Source: Phascolarctos cinereus
Lineage: Eukaryota; Chordata; Mammalia; Diprotodontia; Phascolarctidae
Direction: 5' to 3'
DNA length: 64,000 nucleotides
Assembly: GCF_002099425.1 (NCBI RefSeq)
Contig: NW_018344009.1
Coordinates: 1,422,001-1,486,000 of the forward strand
The notes beneath the pieces are model-generated. The model was given only the letters and a program-made list of their open reading frames with translations. It was not told the origin of the DNA and made no database searches. Positions 1 through 10,028 of this stretch are shown piece by piece (position 1 is the first letter of the stretch; every line of letters starts with the position of its first letter). A program made the translations under genes and the position numbers.

Positions 1-74
1 ACAATGTTTGTCCGATTGTGCTGAATTGAACGCGTTGACCTGTGGGCTTCTGAGCACATTTGGTGCACTCAAAT

Positions 75-266
75 CCTCTCCATGAGTGGTTTGCATTTCT
101 TTCTCCAGCTCATTTTACTGATAAGGAAACTGAGGCAAACAGAGTTAAGTGACTTGCCCAGAGTCACACAGCTAACAGGTGTCTGAGGACGAATTTGAAC
201 TCATGAAGTTGAGTCTTCTTGACTTCAGGCCCAGCACTTTATCCACTGGGTGACTCTGCTGCTCAA
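75..266 (-). mobile_element. MAR1-like SINE, antisense
   Basis: Reverse complement of the marsupial tRNA-derived SINE with RTE/Bov-B-type tail. Read on +, it runs tttctttctccagctcattt, gaaactgaggcaaac, a tgacttgcccagagtcacacagc block, and ends in the tRNA-like head (ccactgggtgactctgctgc). No clear target-site duplication. Confidence 0.85.
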
Positions 267-269
267 ATC

Positions 270-440
270 CTAAAATGTTAGAGCTAGAAGTGGGTTCATT
301 CCTCTCTGTAGCTTCCCAAATTTTACAGGGAGAGAAATTGAGGCCCAGAAAGAAAGAAGTACCTTGTGCACTGTCCAGTGGCCTAGGTAGGTCTCCTGAT
401 TTTAGGCCAGCACTCTTTCTGGTGCTTTCAAATTCAAGTA
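270..440 (-). mobile_element. L3-tailed tRNA SINE, antisense
   Basis: Starts with gttagagctagaagtggg, the reverse of the tail shared by CR1/L3-type LINEs and some mammalian CORE-SINEs, then gagaaattgaggcccagaaag and a decayed tRNA head. An old, diverged copy. Confidence 0.65.
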
Positions 441-778
441 TCAGGAAGAGCACAGACACTGACCGTTGAACTTTCCATTCTGAGAATAAGTACAGTTTGG
501 GGATTTTTAAAACAACTTGTGATCTTCTGGAGATGTGATCCCCAAGGGGCCCTGGATGGGCAAGAGCTATCTGTATGCCCAGTCTCCTTATTACTTTATG
601 TCTTGTTCTGTTTTTGTTCTTCCCAAATATTTTCCTCCCTTGCCATAGCCTCTAGTACCTACCTATGATTGCCTGGGCTCAGAGGTATCCTTTCAAGTGT
701 CACTTACATTGGAAGGGATAGCAAAGCAGTAAATTGAGAAATATGCTCTACTGAGAAATCCCAGCTCTTCAGCTGAAC
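441..778. other. Unannotated stretch
   Basis: Unique-looking sequence. I see no coding, RNA or repeat signal. Confidence 0.5.
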
Positions 779-895
779 TATTGAATCACAGAATGTCAGA
801 GCTGGAAGGGATCTCAGACCATCCCGTCTAATTCTTTCATTTCATAGAGGAAGAATCTGAGACCCAGGCTCTGGCACTGACTTACTGGCTGACTT
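779..895 (-). mobile_element. L3-tailed SINE or CR1/L3 3' end, antisense
   Basis: The sequence gaatcacagaatgtcagagc followed by tggaagggatctcagaccat is the antisense CR1/L3-type end, joined to a gaggaagaatctgagaccca segment typical of antisense MIR-like SINEs. Confidence 0.65.
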
Positions 896-1129
896 CATTC
901 CCTCACATCCCTTGATCATTTTATGCCTCAATGTCTCTTTAGTTCAATAAGCATTAGCTTTGGGATTCATAGGCCAGACAGAAGCACAATTCCTGAATTT
1001 GTTCCTTGCTTCACTGAGGACTCTGGCTTGGTGGCCTGGTTTTACCGGCAGCGTGAGGTACAGCACAAAATGAAGATGAGATCTAGGATTTAAGTAGATA
1101 TTTATAACTAGGCAGTGGCTGATTTAGCC
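896..1129. other. Unannotated stretch
   Basis: No recognisable element; short and AT-balanced. Confidence 0.4.
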
Positions 1130-1355
1130 ATGCGACAGGTAGATGGTACAGTGGATAGAGGGCTGGGCTTAGAGTGAAGAATAATCCCCTTCATGAGTTC
1201 AAGTCCATTCTCACACATTTGCTAACTGGGTGATCCTGGGCAAGTCACTTCACCCTGTTTGCCTCAGTTTCCTCATCTGTAATATGAGCTGGAGAAGGAA
1301 ATGGCAAACCACTCCACAATATCTCTACCAAGAAAACCCTAAAGGGGGTCAGGAA
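1130..1355 (+). mobile_element. MAR1-like SINE
   Basis: Sense copy: tRNA-like head (ggtagatggtacagtggata), box-B-like block around 1198-1204 (gttcaag), tgggcaagtcacttcaccct, then the RTE-type tail ggagaaggaaatggcaaacc and ccaagaaaaccctaaagggg. Adjacent to an L3-tailed SINE remnant at 1378. Confidence 0.9.
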
Positions 1356-1377
1356 GAAAACTCCACATCAACAATTT

Positions 1378-1450
1378 AGCCACGTGGCCCTTAGGCAGCT
1401 CATTTCCCCTCTCGGGGACTAAAGTCTAAGGTTCCTTCAAGCTCTAGAAT
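1378..1450 (+). mobile_element. L3-tailed SINE tail fragment
   Basis: Reads ggactaaagtctaaggttcc then ttcaagctctagaatgat, the sense tail that matches antisense CR1/L3 ends elsewhere in the window. Confidence 0.5.
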
Positions 1451-1549
1451 GATATGCAGCAATAGAAAATAATCAACTTTGAAGTCTGGCCATTTACATG
1501 AAGCAAACAAAGTGGTTAGTAGAGGCAGCTTAAATTTAAAAACGCTTAC

Positions 1550-1690
1550 CAAGGAGGAGTCCGGAGAGTTGGACTCTGGGCAAGGATGGTAGTAATCCAT
1601 TTTGTGACATTGGACAAGTGTCTTCTCCCTGGTGGGCCTCATTTCCTCCTGTGCAGAATGAAAGGGTCAGACTGCCTGTTGGCTCCAATG
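1550..1690 (+). mobile_element. L3-tailed SINE, decayed
   Basis: A degenerate tRNA-like head precedes gacattggacaagtgtcttc and gggcctcatttcctcctgtg. Family recognition rests on the order of these blocks. Confidence 0.5.
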
Positions 1691-1789
1691 AGCTAGGATT
1701 CCCTGGAGATCTTCGTGGAGCTACTGGTTGACCGCTGGTTGGGGCTGGTAGAGAGGGGATTCTGTTGGCTAGACACTGGGGTGCATGGA

Positions 1790-2085
1790 TTTGGAAATGA
1801 CAGGGAGGTGGAATTAGCTAATGCAGAACTCTGGGGGCGGGAGCTTGGCACTTTTAGGACAGCCAGTTCCCCCAGAGAGAATCCTGGGGAAGCAGGGTCA
1901 TAGCCTGGAAGGCTGTACCTCAGTGTGGGTGGGGTCATAGTCGGGGAGAGCTGGGGGGGTGGGATGGGTAGGGGCTGTGTGGGCGGGGCCATGACCTGGA
2001 TGGGACAGTATAGCCTGGGAGCTTTGGAGGGGTCGGGAAAGGGTTGAGGAAAAGGTAAATCCGCCACGGTTAGTGGAGCTAGAGA
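1790..2085. other. GC-rich unique stretch with GC boxes
   Basis: Contains tgggggcggg near 1830 and gtgggcggggcc near 1980, both Sp1-like GC boxes, in a G-rich + strand. No TATA box, splice site or transcript structure can be argued, so a promoter is only a possibility. Confidence 0.3.
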
Positions 2086-2089
2086 GCGG

Positions 2090-2350
2090 GGAGGGCTTCT
2101 GCTCTTTTCTCCTTTTCACTAGAGCGTCCTGAACGATGATGGAGTAATGGTCTCTAATGCACTGGCCTCCCTCGGGGACTTCTCTTTCATGCCCAACAAA
2201 ACTAATTAATGACTGCAATAAATAATCCAATCCAGGCAGAGCCTGAAGCTCGGGGACCTTTTCAAGAAAAGCCTGTTGCTGACACATGCCTTTAGGCAGG
2301 ATGCGGGAGGGCTCCCCGGCCTGGGGTTCTAGAGGCAGAGGGGCCCGCAC
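2090..2350. promoter_or_regulatory. Candidate conserved element, or an unrecognised exon
   Basis: Non-repeat block holding actaattaatgactgcaata and aataatccaatccag, i.e. TAATTA homeodomain-type and GGATTA OTX/bicoid-type sites within 40 bases. The minus strand is also open for 150 codons (1898-2350), and its middle part (peptide GLDYLLQSLISFVGHEREV) has ordinary composition, so a coding exon cannot be excluded. I do not recognise the peptide. The dense homeodomain motifs make a regulatory element the likelier reading. Confidence 0.35.
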
Positions 2351-2479
2351 CCCAGCTCTGGAAGCTCCTCTGAATCACTGGCCCTACCAGCTTTGAAAAG
2401 ACTCCCCCTGGAAGGTCAATTTACACTTTAACGACCCTTCCGCAACCGCAGTATGTAGATTTGACAATTAATCCCACCT

Positions 2480-2580
2480 TCCCAAGGAGCGTCTAGAAGA
2501 CAGTCTCCTTTTTTGTCTGCATCCTCAATGCCTGGCATTTTGCCTCCTACATACAGATTTGTTGAGTTGAATTGAGTTGA
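2480..2580 (+). mobile_element. L2 3' end
   Basis: Sense L2-type terminus: gcctggcattttgcctccta then cagatttgttgagttgaatt, matching the family ending with tandem ttgaatga-type repeats. Confidence 0.6.
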
Positions 2581-2597
2581 ACAGAATCGGTCATTCA

Positions 2598-2745
2598 GCC
2601 TTGAAGACCTCCAGCATAGGAGGCTAGAACTTGGACAGCCATTCTACTTGGGCATCGCTCTAATTGCCGGGAAGCTTGTCCTTCCACCAAGCTGAAATCT
2701 GCTTCTGCCCCTAGTTCGCCTCTGCAGAAGTGGATGGGATTGAAA
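2598..2745 (-). mobile_element. CR1/L3 LINE fragment, antisense
   Basis: The + strand reads ccttgaagacctccagcata, cttggacagccattctactt, gctctaattgccgggaagct and aatctgcttctgcccctagt, the same order as the antisense CR1/L3 copies at 15720 and 58435. Confidence 0.7.
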
Positions 2746-3139
2746 CAAAAGAAGCTGCAGACAGGAAATGTAACTTACCAGGGTAAAAGAGTTACCCAAT
2801 GATAGAGCTTTGAAGACTCCTTACAGTACCTTGATTGTTAGTTGTAAGTAGAAATGACAAAAAAAAAAAAAAAGATAGTGTTGGCAAAGCATTTTTTGAG
2901 GAGGAGATCGGTGATAGAGAATTAGATTATGGTGTTATTACAGTTCTGCCACTGTGAGTTTTAATCCTTACTTTAGCTACTGACTCCGTGGCCTCTCTGG
3001 GCCTCAGGTTCTAGAACTGTGCCAGAATGAAACAGAATAACCTCTAATTTAGAGAAGAGGAAAGACTTCCCACCAAATAGAAGACATTGTGGGGCTCCTC
3101 TGATGGGATTTGGGTTACAGAGGAATCTTCTACTAAATT
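2746..3139. other. Unannotated stretch
   Basis: Apart from the A tract and a possible decayed SINE scrap near 2945-3030 (tctctgggcctcaggttcta), I see nothing. Confidence 0.4.
2860..2874 (+). repeat. Poly(A) run
   Basis: An uninterrupted A tract of about 15 bases with no element attached that I can name. Confidence 0.8.
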
Positions 3140-3224
3140 ATCTGGTCTAAACTGCTTCTGTGAAAACAAGTGAAGAAATTGAGATTTAGGTTAAGTGACT
3201 TAGCCAAGATGATGATGATGACGA

Positions 3225-3485
3225 TGATAATGGCTAACATTTATTAGCTTTTTAGCACTTTTATCATTTTTGCATATTTTAGCACTTACCATGTACCAGG
3301 CATTGTGCTGAACACTTCACAACTATTATCTCATTTGGCCTTCACAACAACCCTAGGAAGTAGGCACTATTATTATCCCCATTTTACAGGCAAGCTTGCG
3401 AGGGGTGACACATCTAAGGAAAGGTCTGGGTTCAAATTCGAGCTCAGGTCAAGCACACTCTCACTGTGCCACCTAGCTGCTTTTA
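3225..3485 (-). mobile_element. MIR-type SINE, antisense, near full length
   Basis: Reads taccatgtaccaggcattgt, cacaactattatctcatttg, cctaggaagtaggcactatt, atccccattttacaggcaag and ends in the tRNA head (ctgtgccacctagctgc). A (GAT)n-like run precedes it at 3209-3232. Confidence 0.85.
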
Positions 3486-3489
3486 ATTA

Positions 3490-4440
3490 TGACATCAGAA
3501 CTAGCTAATTTGCACAACTTGGTCTTAATGGCTGTAACTGATTCAATGAAAATAATTAAGTTAAAGTTATAAAAGGAGTTCAGCCTTAGCCTTCATTTGT
3601 ATTTGGTGTAGGTGAAGGAGAAAAATGCTTAGCTTGGATTTTTCTGTCCAGTTGGGTGGGAACTGAAGTCATAATCTCTGGGCCCTTGAATGTGAGAGAC
3701 AGCCATAACCAGGATGGATAACTAATGCTTTTAGTCAGGGCACTGAAATCCAAGGGTGTAGTGGAGAAAGTTCCTTGAGCAAGGAATAGTATAAGCCACT
3801 AATTTATCCTACTTCTTAACTGAATTTGCCTTCATATTACTCATATTATTTTCACATTATGAATTGCAAAGTTGGTTTGAAGGCCCATGCTACTTTCCAT
3901 GGGTACCCAAATTGGAAAATATGACTGGTGAGTAGGGCTTCCTAGGACTCTTACTTTTTGTGTGCACAAGGGCCTGAACTCTGAACTCTGAGCTGTCTTT
4001 GAGCTCTAGAGCCTTCTGTACTATATCACACTGAGGGGACTACAGCCGGAAAGTCATCCAAGAAGGCTCTGACTAAAGAAAGCCCATCACTATCTACATT
4101 TTGTCATGTGTATATATGTACATGTGTGTCACATGTACAAATATGCAACATATCTTACTAGATAGAGATGGTAGTGTCAAAGAGTTAAGAAAGCTTGGGT
4201 TGAAATGGACCTTGGTTGCATATGAGTTATGCAACCCTGGTCCATCACTTAAGTAATCTATTAGCACCTCCAGGGAATTGTCAAAAATGAAGTTTCAGAG
4301 CAGGCATCAATTGGCATTGGTGAAGGGCATTCTTCATTGAGAGCATGAGACACTTATGAAATTACAAGCATAGTGAAAAAAATGTGCACAGCATATACAT
4401 ATGTGGACATATATACGTACATGTGTATGTATACACACAT
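3490..4440. other. Unannotated stretch with one hairpin
   Basis: No gene and no clear repeat, apart from a perfect 10-bp inverted repeat at 4117-4139 and a possible decayed SINE near 4160-4270. TATA/CATA-rich around 4395-4440. Confidence 0.4.
4117..4139. repeat. Perfect inverted repeat, 10-bp arms, 3-base loop
   Basis: Arms tgtacatgtg (4117-4126) and cacatgtaca (4130-4139) flank tgt. Probably a by-product of alternating purine-pyrimidine sequence; no terminator or RNA role is implied. Confidence 0.85.
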
Positions 4441-4696
4441 GGGCAGCTAGGTGGCACAATAGATAGACCTCAGGGCTGGGAGTCAGGAAAACTCATCTTC
4501 CTGAGTTCAAATCTGGCCTCAGACATTCACTAGCTGAGTGACCCTGGGCAAATCACTTAACCCTGATTGCCTCAGTTTCCACATTTGTAAAATAAGCTGG
4601 AGAAGGAAATGGCAAGCCACTCTGGTATCTTTGCCAAGAAAACCCCAAATGGGGTCATGGAGAATCGGACATGGCTGAAAATGACTACACAACAAT
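4441..4696 (+). mobile_element. MAR1-like SINE, full length
   Basis: Starts exactly gggcagctaggtggcacaat; the head, the tgaccctgggcaaatcactt block and the full RTE-type tail (ggagaaggaaatggcaagcc, aaaaccccaaatggggtcat, gactgaacaacaa-like end) are all present. Confidence 0.95.
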
Positions 4697-4732
4697 AAAA
4701 AATATGGCACATACAGACATGGTACATATGAT

Positions 4733-4905
4733 ACATGTATACTGCAGGGACATCTCCAGTCATCCTGGCTCCAGAGGGGAAAATGAGGCTAGTGACTTTG
4801 CACAGCCCTCCTTCACTTAAATCCAATTTGTTTGCAAGTCATGCCATCATCTTCCTGATGTCACGGTCCTCTTTGAGAACAAAGGACAGGCAACAGCAAC
4901 ATATA
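4733..4905 (+). mobile_element. RTE-tailed SINE of a second type
   Basis: Body gaggctagtgactttgcaca, acttaaatccaatttgtttg, gcaagtcatgccatcatctt, ending gtcctctttgagaacaaagg and acaggcaacagcaac. The ending matches the RTE 3' end at 25830-26058, which suggests RTE-driven mobilisation. Confidence 0.7.
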
Positions 4906-4987
4906 TATTATATAATACATATCAATTCTCTTCATACATATTACACATTTAATATATAAACACACATATATGTACATGCATGCACAT

Positions 4988-4989
4988 AC

Positions 4990-5034
<45 letters not shown>
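4988..5034 (+). repeat. (TA)n(CA)n microsatellite
   Basis: About 8 TA units run into about 13 CA units, within a wider TACA/TATA-rich stretch from 4900 to 5055. Confidence 0.9.
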
Positions 5035-5055
5035 ACATACATATATACACATATC

Positions 5056-5681
5056 AACTTTCTCCATAGCTATAGCCCATTGCACCAATTGAATTGATGG
5101 GGGAAGTTCTCTAATTCCATGATCTTACTGGGAGACGAGCTTTTGGAGCCTCTGGTGGGTGGACATGTCCACTGTCTCCTCTCAAAAGAATCCATCCTCC
5201 CAAGAATTTCCTCCTGAGAACAACCCTAGTCACTGAAGTAGTCCTCGTGGGAAGGGCTAAGGAAAATACTCAAACCAATTAATTCATCTTGGTCTCAACT
5301 GAGCCATGGTCACAGAGACTTAATCTGAAAGTTGCCTTTGGTCCAAAGTAAGCAGATCAACCAGCCCTGGTGTCACAAGTGGACTGTGCATTGAGACGTT
5401 CTGAGGGCCAGCTGGCTAAGGTGCCAGGTGGCATGCCCTCACTTCCCAATAAGCTGACAGTTCGAATTACTAGCCAGGTAGATCAGAGGCGTGTTGTAAA
5501 CATAGTTCATTTAGTTATTAGCAAAGAGTTTGACAAAAGCTCTCATGTTATTCTTTTCTCCTCCTACTCTCCACCTCCCCTCCCCTGACTTTCAAGGCTT
5601 TATTGAATAAGGTGGTTTTAGAAAAGAATGATGGTTCCAATTGCTTTCAAGTCTCTGGAATGCAAAGCTATATTAAGGGAT

Positions 5682-5682
<1 letters not shown>
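5056..5682. other. Unannotated stretch
   Basis: No recognised repeat, RNA or coding signal. Confidence 0.4.

Positions 5683-5716
<34 letters not shown>
5683..5716 (+). repeat. (CA)17 microsatellite
   Basis: Uninterrupted CA repeat just downstream, in the pseudogene's sense, of the NME copy. Confidence 0.95.
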
Positions 5717-5719
<3 letters not shown>

Positions 5720-5753
5720 CTACTAGAAGGGGTGGGATTGACTTTAAAAATCC

Positions 5754-6217
5754 TTATTCATAGATCACATCATGAGCACAAGAGTTACAATTGACCAGTT
5801 CTTTGGACTTAACCACAGGCTCATTTCCTTCTCAGCACTTTTTCAAGAATCCCTTACCTTGAATGACGTTCTTGCCGACTGGCATGCAGAAGTCCCCACA
5901 AATGGCATCTGACTTTGAATCAGTTGGATTCATCTCCCCCAGCATCACTCTGCCCGTCTCCACCACATTCAAACTCTCCCAGATCATAACCACAACATGT
6001 CCTGAGTTCATGTATTTCATAAGCCCAGGGAAAATGGCCTGACCTTCATGTCATATAATGCTGCTTCAACTGTTCTTGTGAATCCCAAGGGAACTTCATA
6101 GTTACCAAGCGGAATCTCTTCTGCTCAAAATATTTGGTGATATCCCTGACCAGGCTCCACTGGACTCGACAGGCTTGATGGCAATGAAGATATGATCCAA
6201 TGATCTGTGTTAGCCAA
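5754..6217 (-). pseudogene. Processed pseudogene of nucleoside diphosphate kinase (NME1/NME2-like)
   Basis: The parent enzyme (about 152 residues) moves the gamma phosphate from ATP to other NDPs through a phosphohistidine. On the minus strand the copy starts at a TTG in place of ATG (6217), followed by ANT as in the NME start MAN. It then shows, in order, FIAIKP (one base out of frame), [55 protein letters not shown], and IYE before a TAA at 5756-5754. Its 464 bases compare with 459 in the gene, and no introns interrupt it, so it arose by retroposition. It is dead: the start codon is lost, several frameshifts separate the blocks, GTIRGDFCI has become DAICGDFCM, and the active-site segment GRNIIHGSD reads GKNVIQGK, replacing the catalytic histidine with glutamine. 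LKQHY is nearer NME2 than NME1 (LKEHY). No poly(A) tail is visible; a (CA)n follows about 40 bases downstream. Confidence 0.93.
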
Positions 6218-6304
6218 GGTCCAGGGAAGCTCAGGTTGGAGCTGGAATTGGAGTGCACAGAGTCTCAATTTTTCCTCTCATGCTATCCTTGTGGAAAAAT
6301 ATAG

Positions 6305-6515
6305 AGAGATGTGGCTTAGATGATGGTATAATTGGATGAATTTAGACCTACTCAAAGAGTAGTCAATAATGGTTCAATGTCCACATAGAAAGAAATGTCC
6401 AGTGTAGTGCCCCAGAGTTCTGTGCTGGATCCTATGCCCATTTTGGTCAACAACTTGGATGAAGAGTTAGGTGACATGTTTTCCAATTTGCACATGACAA
6501 GAAACTGAAAAAGAT
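6305..6515 (+). mobile_element. CR1/L3 LINE fragment (RT core), sense
   Basis: Encodes a decayed block like the CR1 RT segment GVPQGSVLGPVLF-NDLDEG: here gtgccccagagttctgtgct, ggatcctatgcccattttgg, caacaacttggatgaagagt and tttgcacatgacaagaaact (from FADDTK). Confidence 0.75.
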
Positions 6516-7915
6516 ATAACTAACACACAAGCCATTGCATTGATCCAGGGGCTTTCTGGTCCACTCCCTACTCCCCAACTTTACCACCATACATATACAG
6601 TGTATATGTGTGTTGTGCCTTTTTTATGACATGGAGAGTGATCCTGGGTTCTTGAAAGTTATGCCAGAATAAGGCAAGCCCTGAATGGTCTTCCTAAGGC
6701 CTGGAAATGCCAGGTATTTCTGTTTTCCAATACTATTAGCTGAACTAATCAGAAACCCATCCCCAGGTTGACATAGGGTGACAAATTTTTCAGCCGTAGC
6801 AGTTTCAAAGACCTTCCCTACAAAGAAGTAGAAAGGTTGTCATCTGCATCCATGGAGAGAAACCAATATAATGAAACCATAAATGCTTGAAACACTGAAG
6901 AATGATATCTACAAATGTGTGAATTCACGTGCACACAAGCCAAGGCTGTGCTCTTCTGGTGTGCTTGGGCCAACCTGGGTCAATGGAATCTGTCATACCG
7001 GGAAATTAGTTATCTAGGTAATCAGCAGTGCAAGGCAATGCATGGGGCTGGAGGGACCTAGGTGGGAAGGAAAGAAATAAAAGCTGAAAGAGACCAGTGA
7101 AGGAGTGCTTTTCATCACTGTGAGAAACAATGCCATAGAGAAGATTGGGTCCAGAAATCAGAGATACGAAGGGTGACCCTGAATTCATGCCAACAAAGCT
7201 ATGGGATGATGCTTGGAAATCCCTGGTCCCAGGTGTTCAATTCCTTTCTTTTTACCCTCTGCCCTCCCCTAGCTCTGATTGGGAATCCCTTTCCGAAGGT
7301 GCAAATGGCTTTTCCCAGGCTTCTCTGGGGCACTGGCTCCAGCTCTCTCTTCCTTGAAAGTGAGAATGAGCTAGATTCCTGTTCCTTGGTTACCTGGGGC
7401 CATTTGTTAATGGTGTTGGGTTTCCTGCAGCTGAGCCAACTGCCTGCCTCCCCACTACCTCTTGCCTCCTCAGATCTCCTTTGAAGAACCACCAAAAAAT
7501 AACCTGCCCAAGGATCCCAGGTATCACCAGAGACAGATCCTTGCCTAGATCAGTAGCTTCTAAAATGGTACTTGTGGTTCCCTGGGGTACCATGGCATGA
7601 CTCCTGAGGATATGTGATCAAGGAAACAAAAGGTAGAAAGAGAGGTTGACGGTTTGATTCTCATGGCTACAGTACCCTAATAGCTATAAGTACCACTGAA
7701 AAATCCCCCATTCCTCAGCAGGCCCACCCTTGCACCTCAGATAATTGTGTGGCTGTGGCAAGTGACCCTCAGAGTGCTGCCAATCTGCAACTGTTACTAG
7801 GAAAGATTCCTCATGTCCCCAATCCTCTTTTCTTTTGGATGGGACAATCACATAGTGGTGCATATATGTCATTTATTTTAAAATTTTCATGCATTAGTAT
7901 GAAATGTTTATTCTC
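6516..7915. other. Unannotated stretch
   Basis: No gene recognised. 6750-7000 has the feel of an old interspersed repeat (gcagtttcaaagaccttccc, gaaaccaatataatgaaacc) that I cannot name. 7150-7500 holds short overlapping frames on both strands and no convincing exon. Confidence 0.4.
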
Positions 7916-8585
7916 AAAAATTAATAGGCAAGGAAAGGGACTTCTGAGAGCCAAGGTGGCACAGCAAGCAGTAAATGGCTGCAGCTCTGCTATATTCACC
8001 TCCAAACAACCATAAAATAGCTCCCCGGAACAAATCCTGGAACAGTAGATCTAGAAGAAAGATAGGGTGGAGAAGTCTTTTAGCCCAGGAAACTTGGAGG
8101 AACAGCAAGAAAGGATTCTCATTTGGGTAAAGGGGAAGCACATTCCAGGACAGGAAGCGTCCTTGCAAGCCAGCAGGAAGTCTCACCTCAACAAACCAGT
8201 GGGAGATCTTGAGCCCCATTGTGATGGGGCAGGCAAATGCCAACACCTGGATCCCCCCTCCCCTTGCCTTAGTATAGCAGACTTCAGCTCCTAGAACCTC
8301 CCCGTGCTTCAGCACAGCCCAGGACAAAAAGGCCAGACCTTAATGTGCTTCAGTGTGGCCTCGGGGAAATGCAGAAAAACCCTTCCTGGCCTCAGCACAC
8401 TCTAGGCACCACCACTAGGACCCCAGCTCAGCACCAGGTATACTGCAAGACTCCTACAGCCTCCAGCAGCACCAGCCACCCCCCACCCTACCCCCTCAAC
8501 CAAACACAAGGGTCCCTTGGGGGCTTCAGGGCAACATCAGCACAGCTCCAGGTAAATGGCCAGGGCCTGCAGATCCTGGCACAAG

Positions 8586-8598
8586 AATCCTGAGACAG
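8586..8598 (+). repeat. Target-site duplication, left copy
   Basis: aatcctgagacag here and again at 8743-8755 flank the SINE, proving it inserted into an existing L1. Confidence 0.95.
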
Positions 8599-8742
8599 GG
8601 GCAGCTAGGTGGTACAATGAATAAAGCTCCAACCTTGGAGTCAGGAAGACTTGAGTTCAAATTCAGCCTCAGACACTTGATACTTACTAGCTGTGTGACC
8701 CTGGGCAAGTCACTTAACCCTGATTGCCTCATCAAAAAAAAA
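8599..8742 (+). mobile_element. Short tRNA-derived marsupial SINE nested in L1
   Basis: Full head (ggggcagctaggtggtacaa), gagttcaaattcagcctcag, actagctgtgtgaccctggg, ends at attgcctcatc plus poly(A). It lacks the RTE tail. Perfect 13-bp target-site duplication. Confidence 0.97.
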
Positions 8743-8755
8743 AATCCTGAGACAG
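8743..8755 (+). repeat. Target-site duplication, right copy
   Basis: aatcctgagacag, identical to 8586-8598. Confidence 0.95.
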
Positions 8756-8813
8756 AACCCTTTTCACCCTAGGAGCAGAGATCAATTTTTTTTTAAAAGG
8801 GAAAAAGCAAAAA

Positions 8814-9876
8814 ATGAGCAAAAAAAAAAACCAAACCCGAACAACAACAAAAAGAATCTGACCATAGAAAGTTTTTATGGCGACAGGGAAGACCAACACA
8901 AAAACTCAGAAGAGGACCACAATGTCAAAACATCTATGGGTAAAACCCCTAAGAAAAATGGAAAGTCATCTCAAGCCCAGAGAGAATTCATGGAAGAGCT
9001 CAAAAAGGAGCTTAAAATCATATAAGAGAGTAGAAAATTGGGAAAAGAAATGAGAGTGATGCAAGAGAATTATGAAAAAAAGAGTGAGCAGCTTGGAAAA
9101 TTGCTTAAAAAGTAGAATTGATCAAATGGAAAAAGATATACAAAAATCCACTGAAGAAAATAACTCCAAATGGAAAAGAAAGTACAAAAGCTAATTGAGG
9201 AAAACATCTTGAAAGTTAGAATTGGGCAAGTGGAGCCTAATGACTCTATGAGATATCAAGAATCAAACTGAACAAATTTTAAAGAATTTAAGAAAAAGAA
9301 AATGTGAAATACTTCATGGGAAAAACCACTGACCTGGAAAATAGACCCAGGAGAGACAACATCAGAATCACTGGACTACCTGAAAGTCATAATCAAAAGG
9401 AGGACCTGGATAGCATCTTTCAAGAAATTATTAAGAAAAACTGCCCTGATGTCCTGGAACCAGAGGGAAAAAACAGGAATTGAAAGAATCTACCAATCAC
9501 CTCAGGAAAGAGATCTCAAAATGAAAACCCCAAGAAACATTATAGCTAAATTTCAGAACTATCAGGTCAAGGAAAAAATACAAGTGGCCAGAAAGAAACA
9601 ATTCACATTTTGAGGAGTCAAAATCAGGATCACACAGGACTTTGCAACTGCAACATTAAAGGATCAGAGGTTATGGAACATGATATTCAAGAAAGCAAAG
9701 GAGCTCAGACTACAACCAAGAATCACTTGCCTAGAAAAACTAAGCATAATACATCAAGGGGAAAATGGTTATTCAATAAAATAAAAGGATTTCAAACCCT
9801 CATAAGGAGAAGACCAGAACTAACCAAAAATTTGATCTCCAATATCAAGACCCAACAGAAACATAAACAGGTTTAA
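8814..9876 (+). pseudogene. L1 ORF1 remnant (RNA-binding chaperone)
   Basis: ORF1p coats L1 RNA as a trimer. The ATG at 8814 opens MSKKKPNPNN..., then the lysine/glutamate-rich coiled-coil part; RRDNIRITGLPES near 9350 is the start of the RRM (compare NLRIIGVPES in human ORF1p), followed by EDLDSIFQEIIKKNCP. Past 9600 an open frame to 9876 encodes a basic tail rich in K, R and N. In-frame stops near 9024 and later break it. Confidence 0.85.
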
Positions 9877-9980
9877 AAAAAATAAGAGATTCAAAAGAGA
9901 TAAACTATTTCCATCCTTACATAGGAAGATGATACTTGTAACTCTTAAAAATTACATCACTAACAATACAGATAGAGGGA

Positions 9981-9981
<1 letters not shown>

Positions 9982-10024
<43 letters not shown>
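9982..10024 (+). repeat. (CA)n in the L1 inter-ORF spacer
   Basis: About 20 CA units inside the spacer between the two L1 reading frames. Other members of this L1 group carry simple repeats here, so it may be ancestral. Confidence 0.9.

Positions 10025-10028
<4 letters not shown>

Noticed and set aside
1830-2000. CpG-island promoter
   Set aside because: GC boxes are present, but CpG is sparse and no start-site or exon evidence accompanies them; kept only as a GC-rich stretch.
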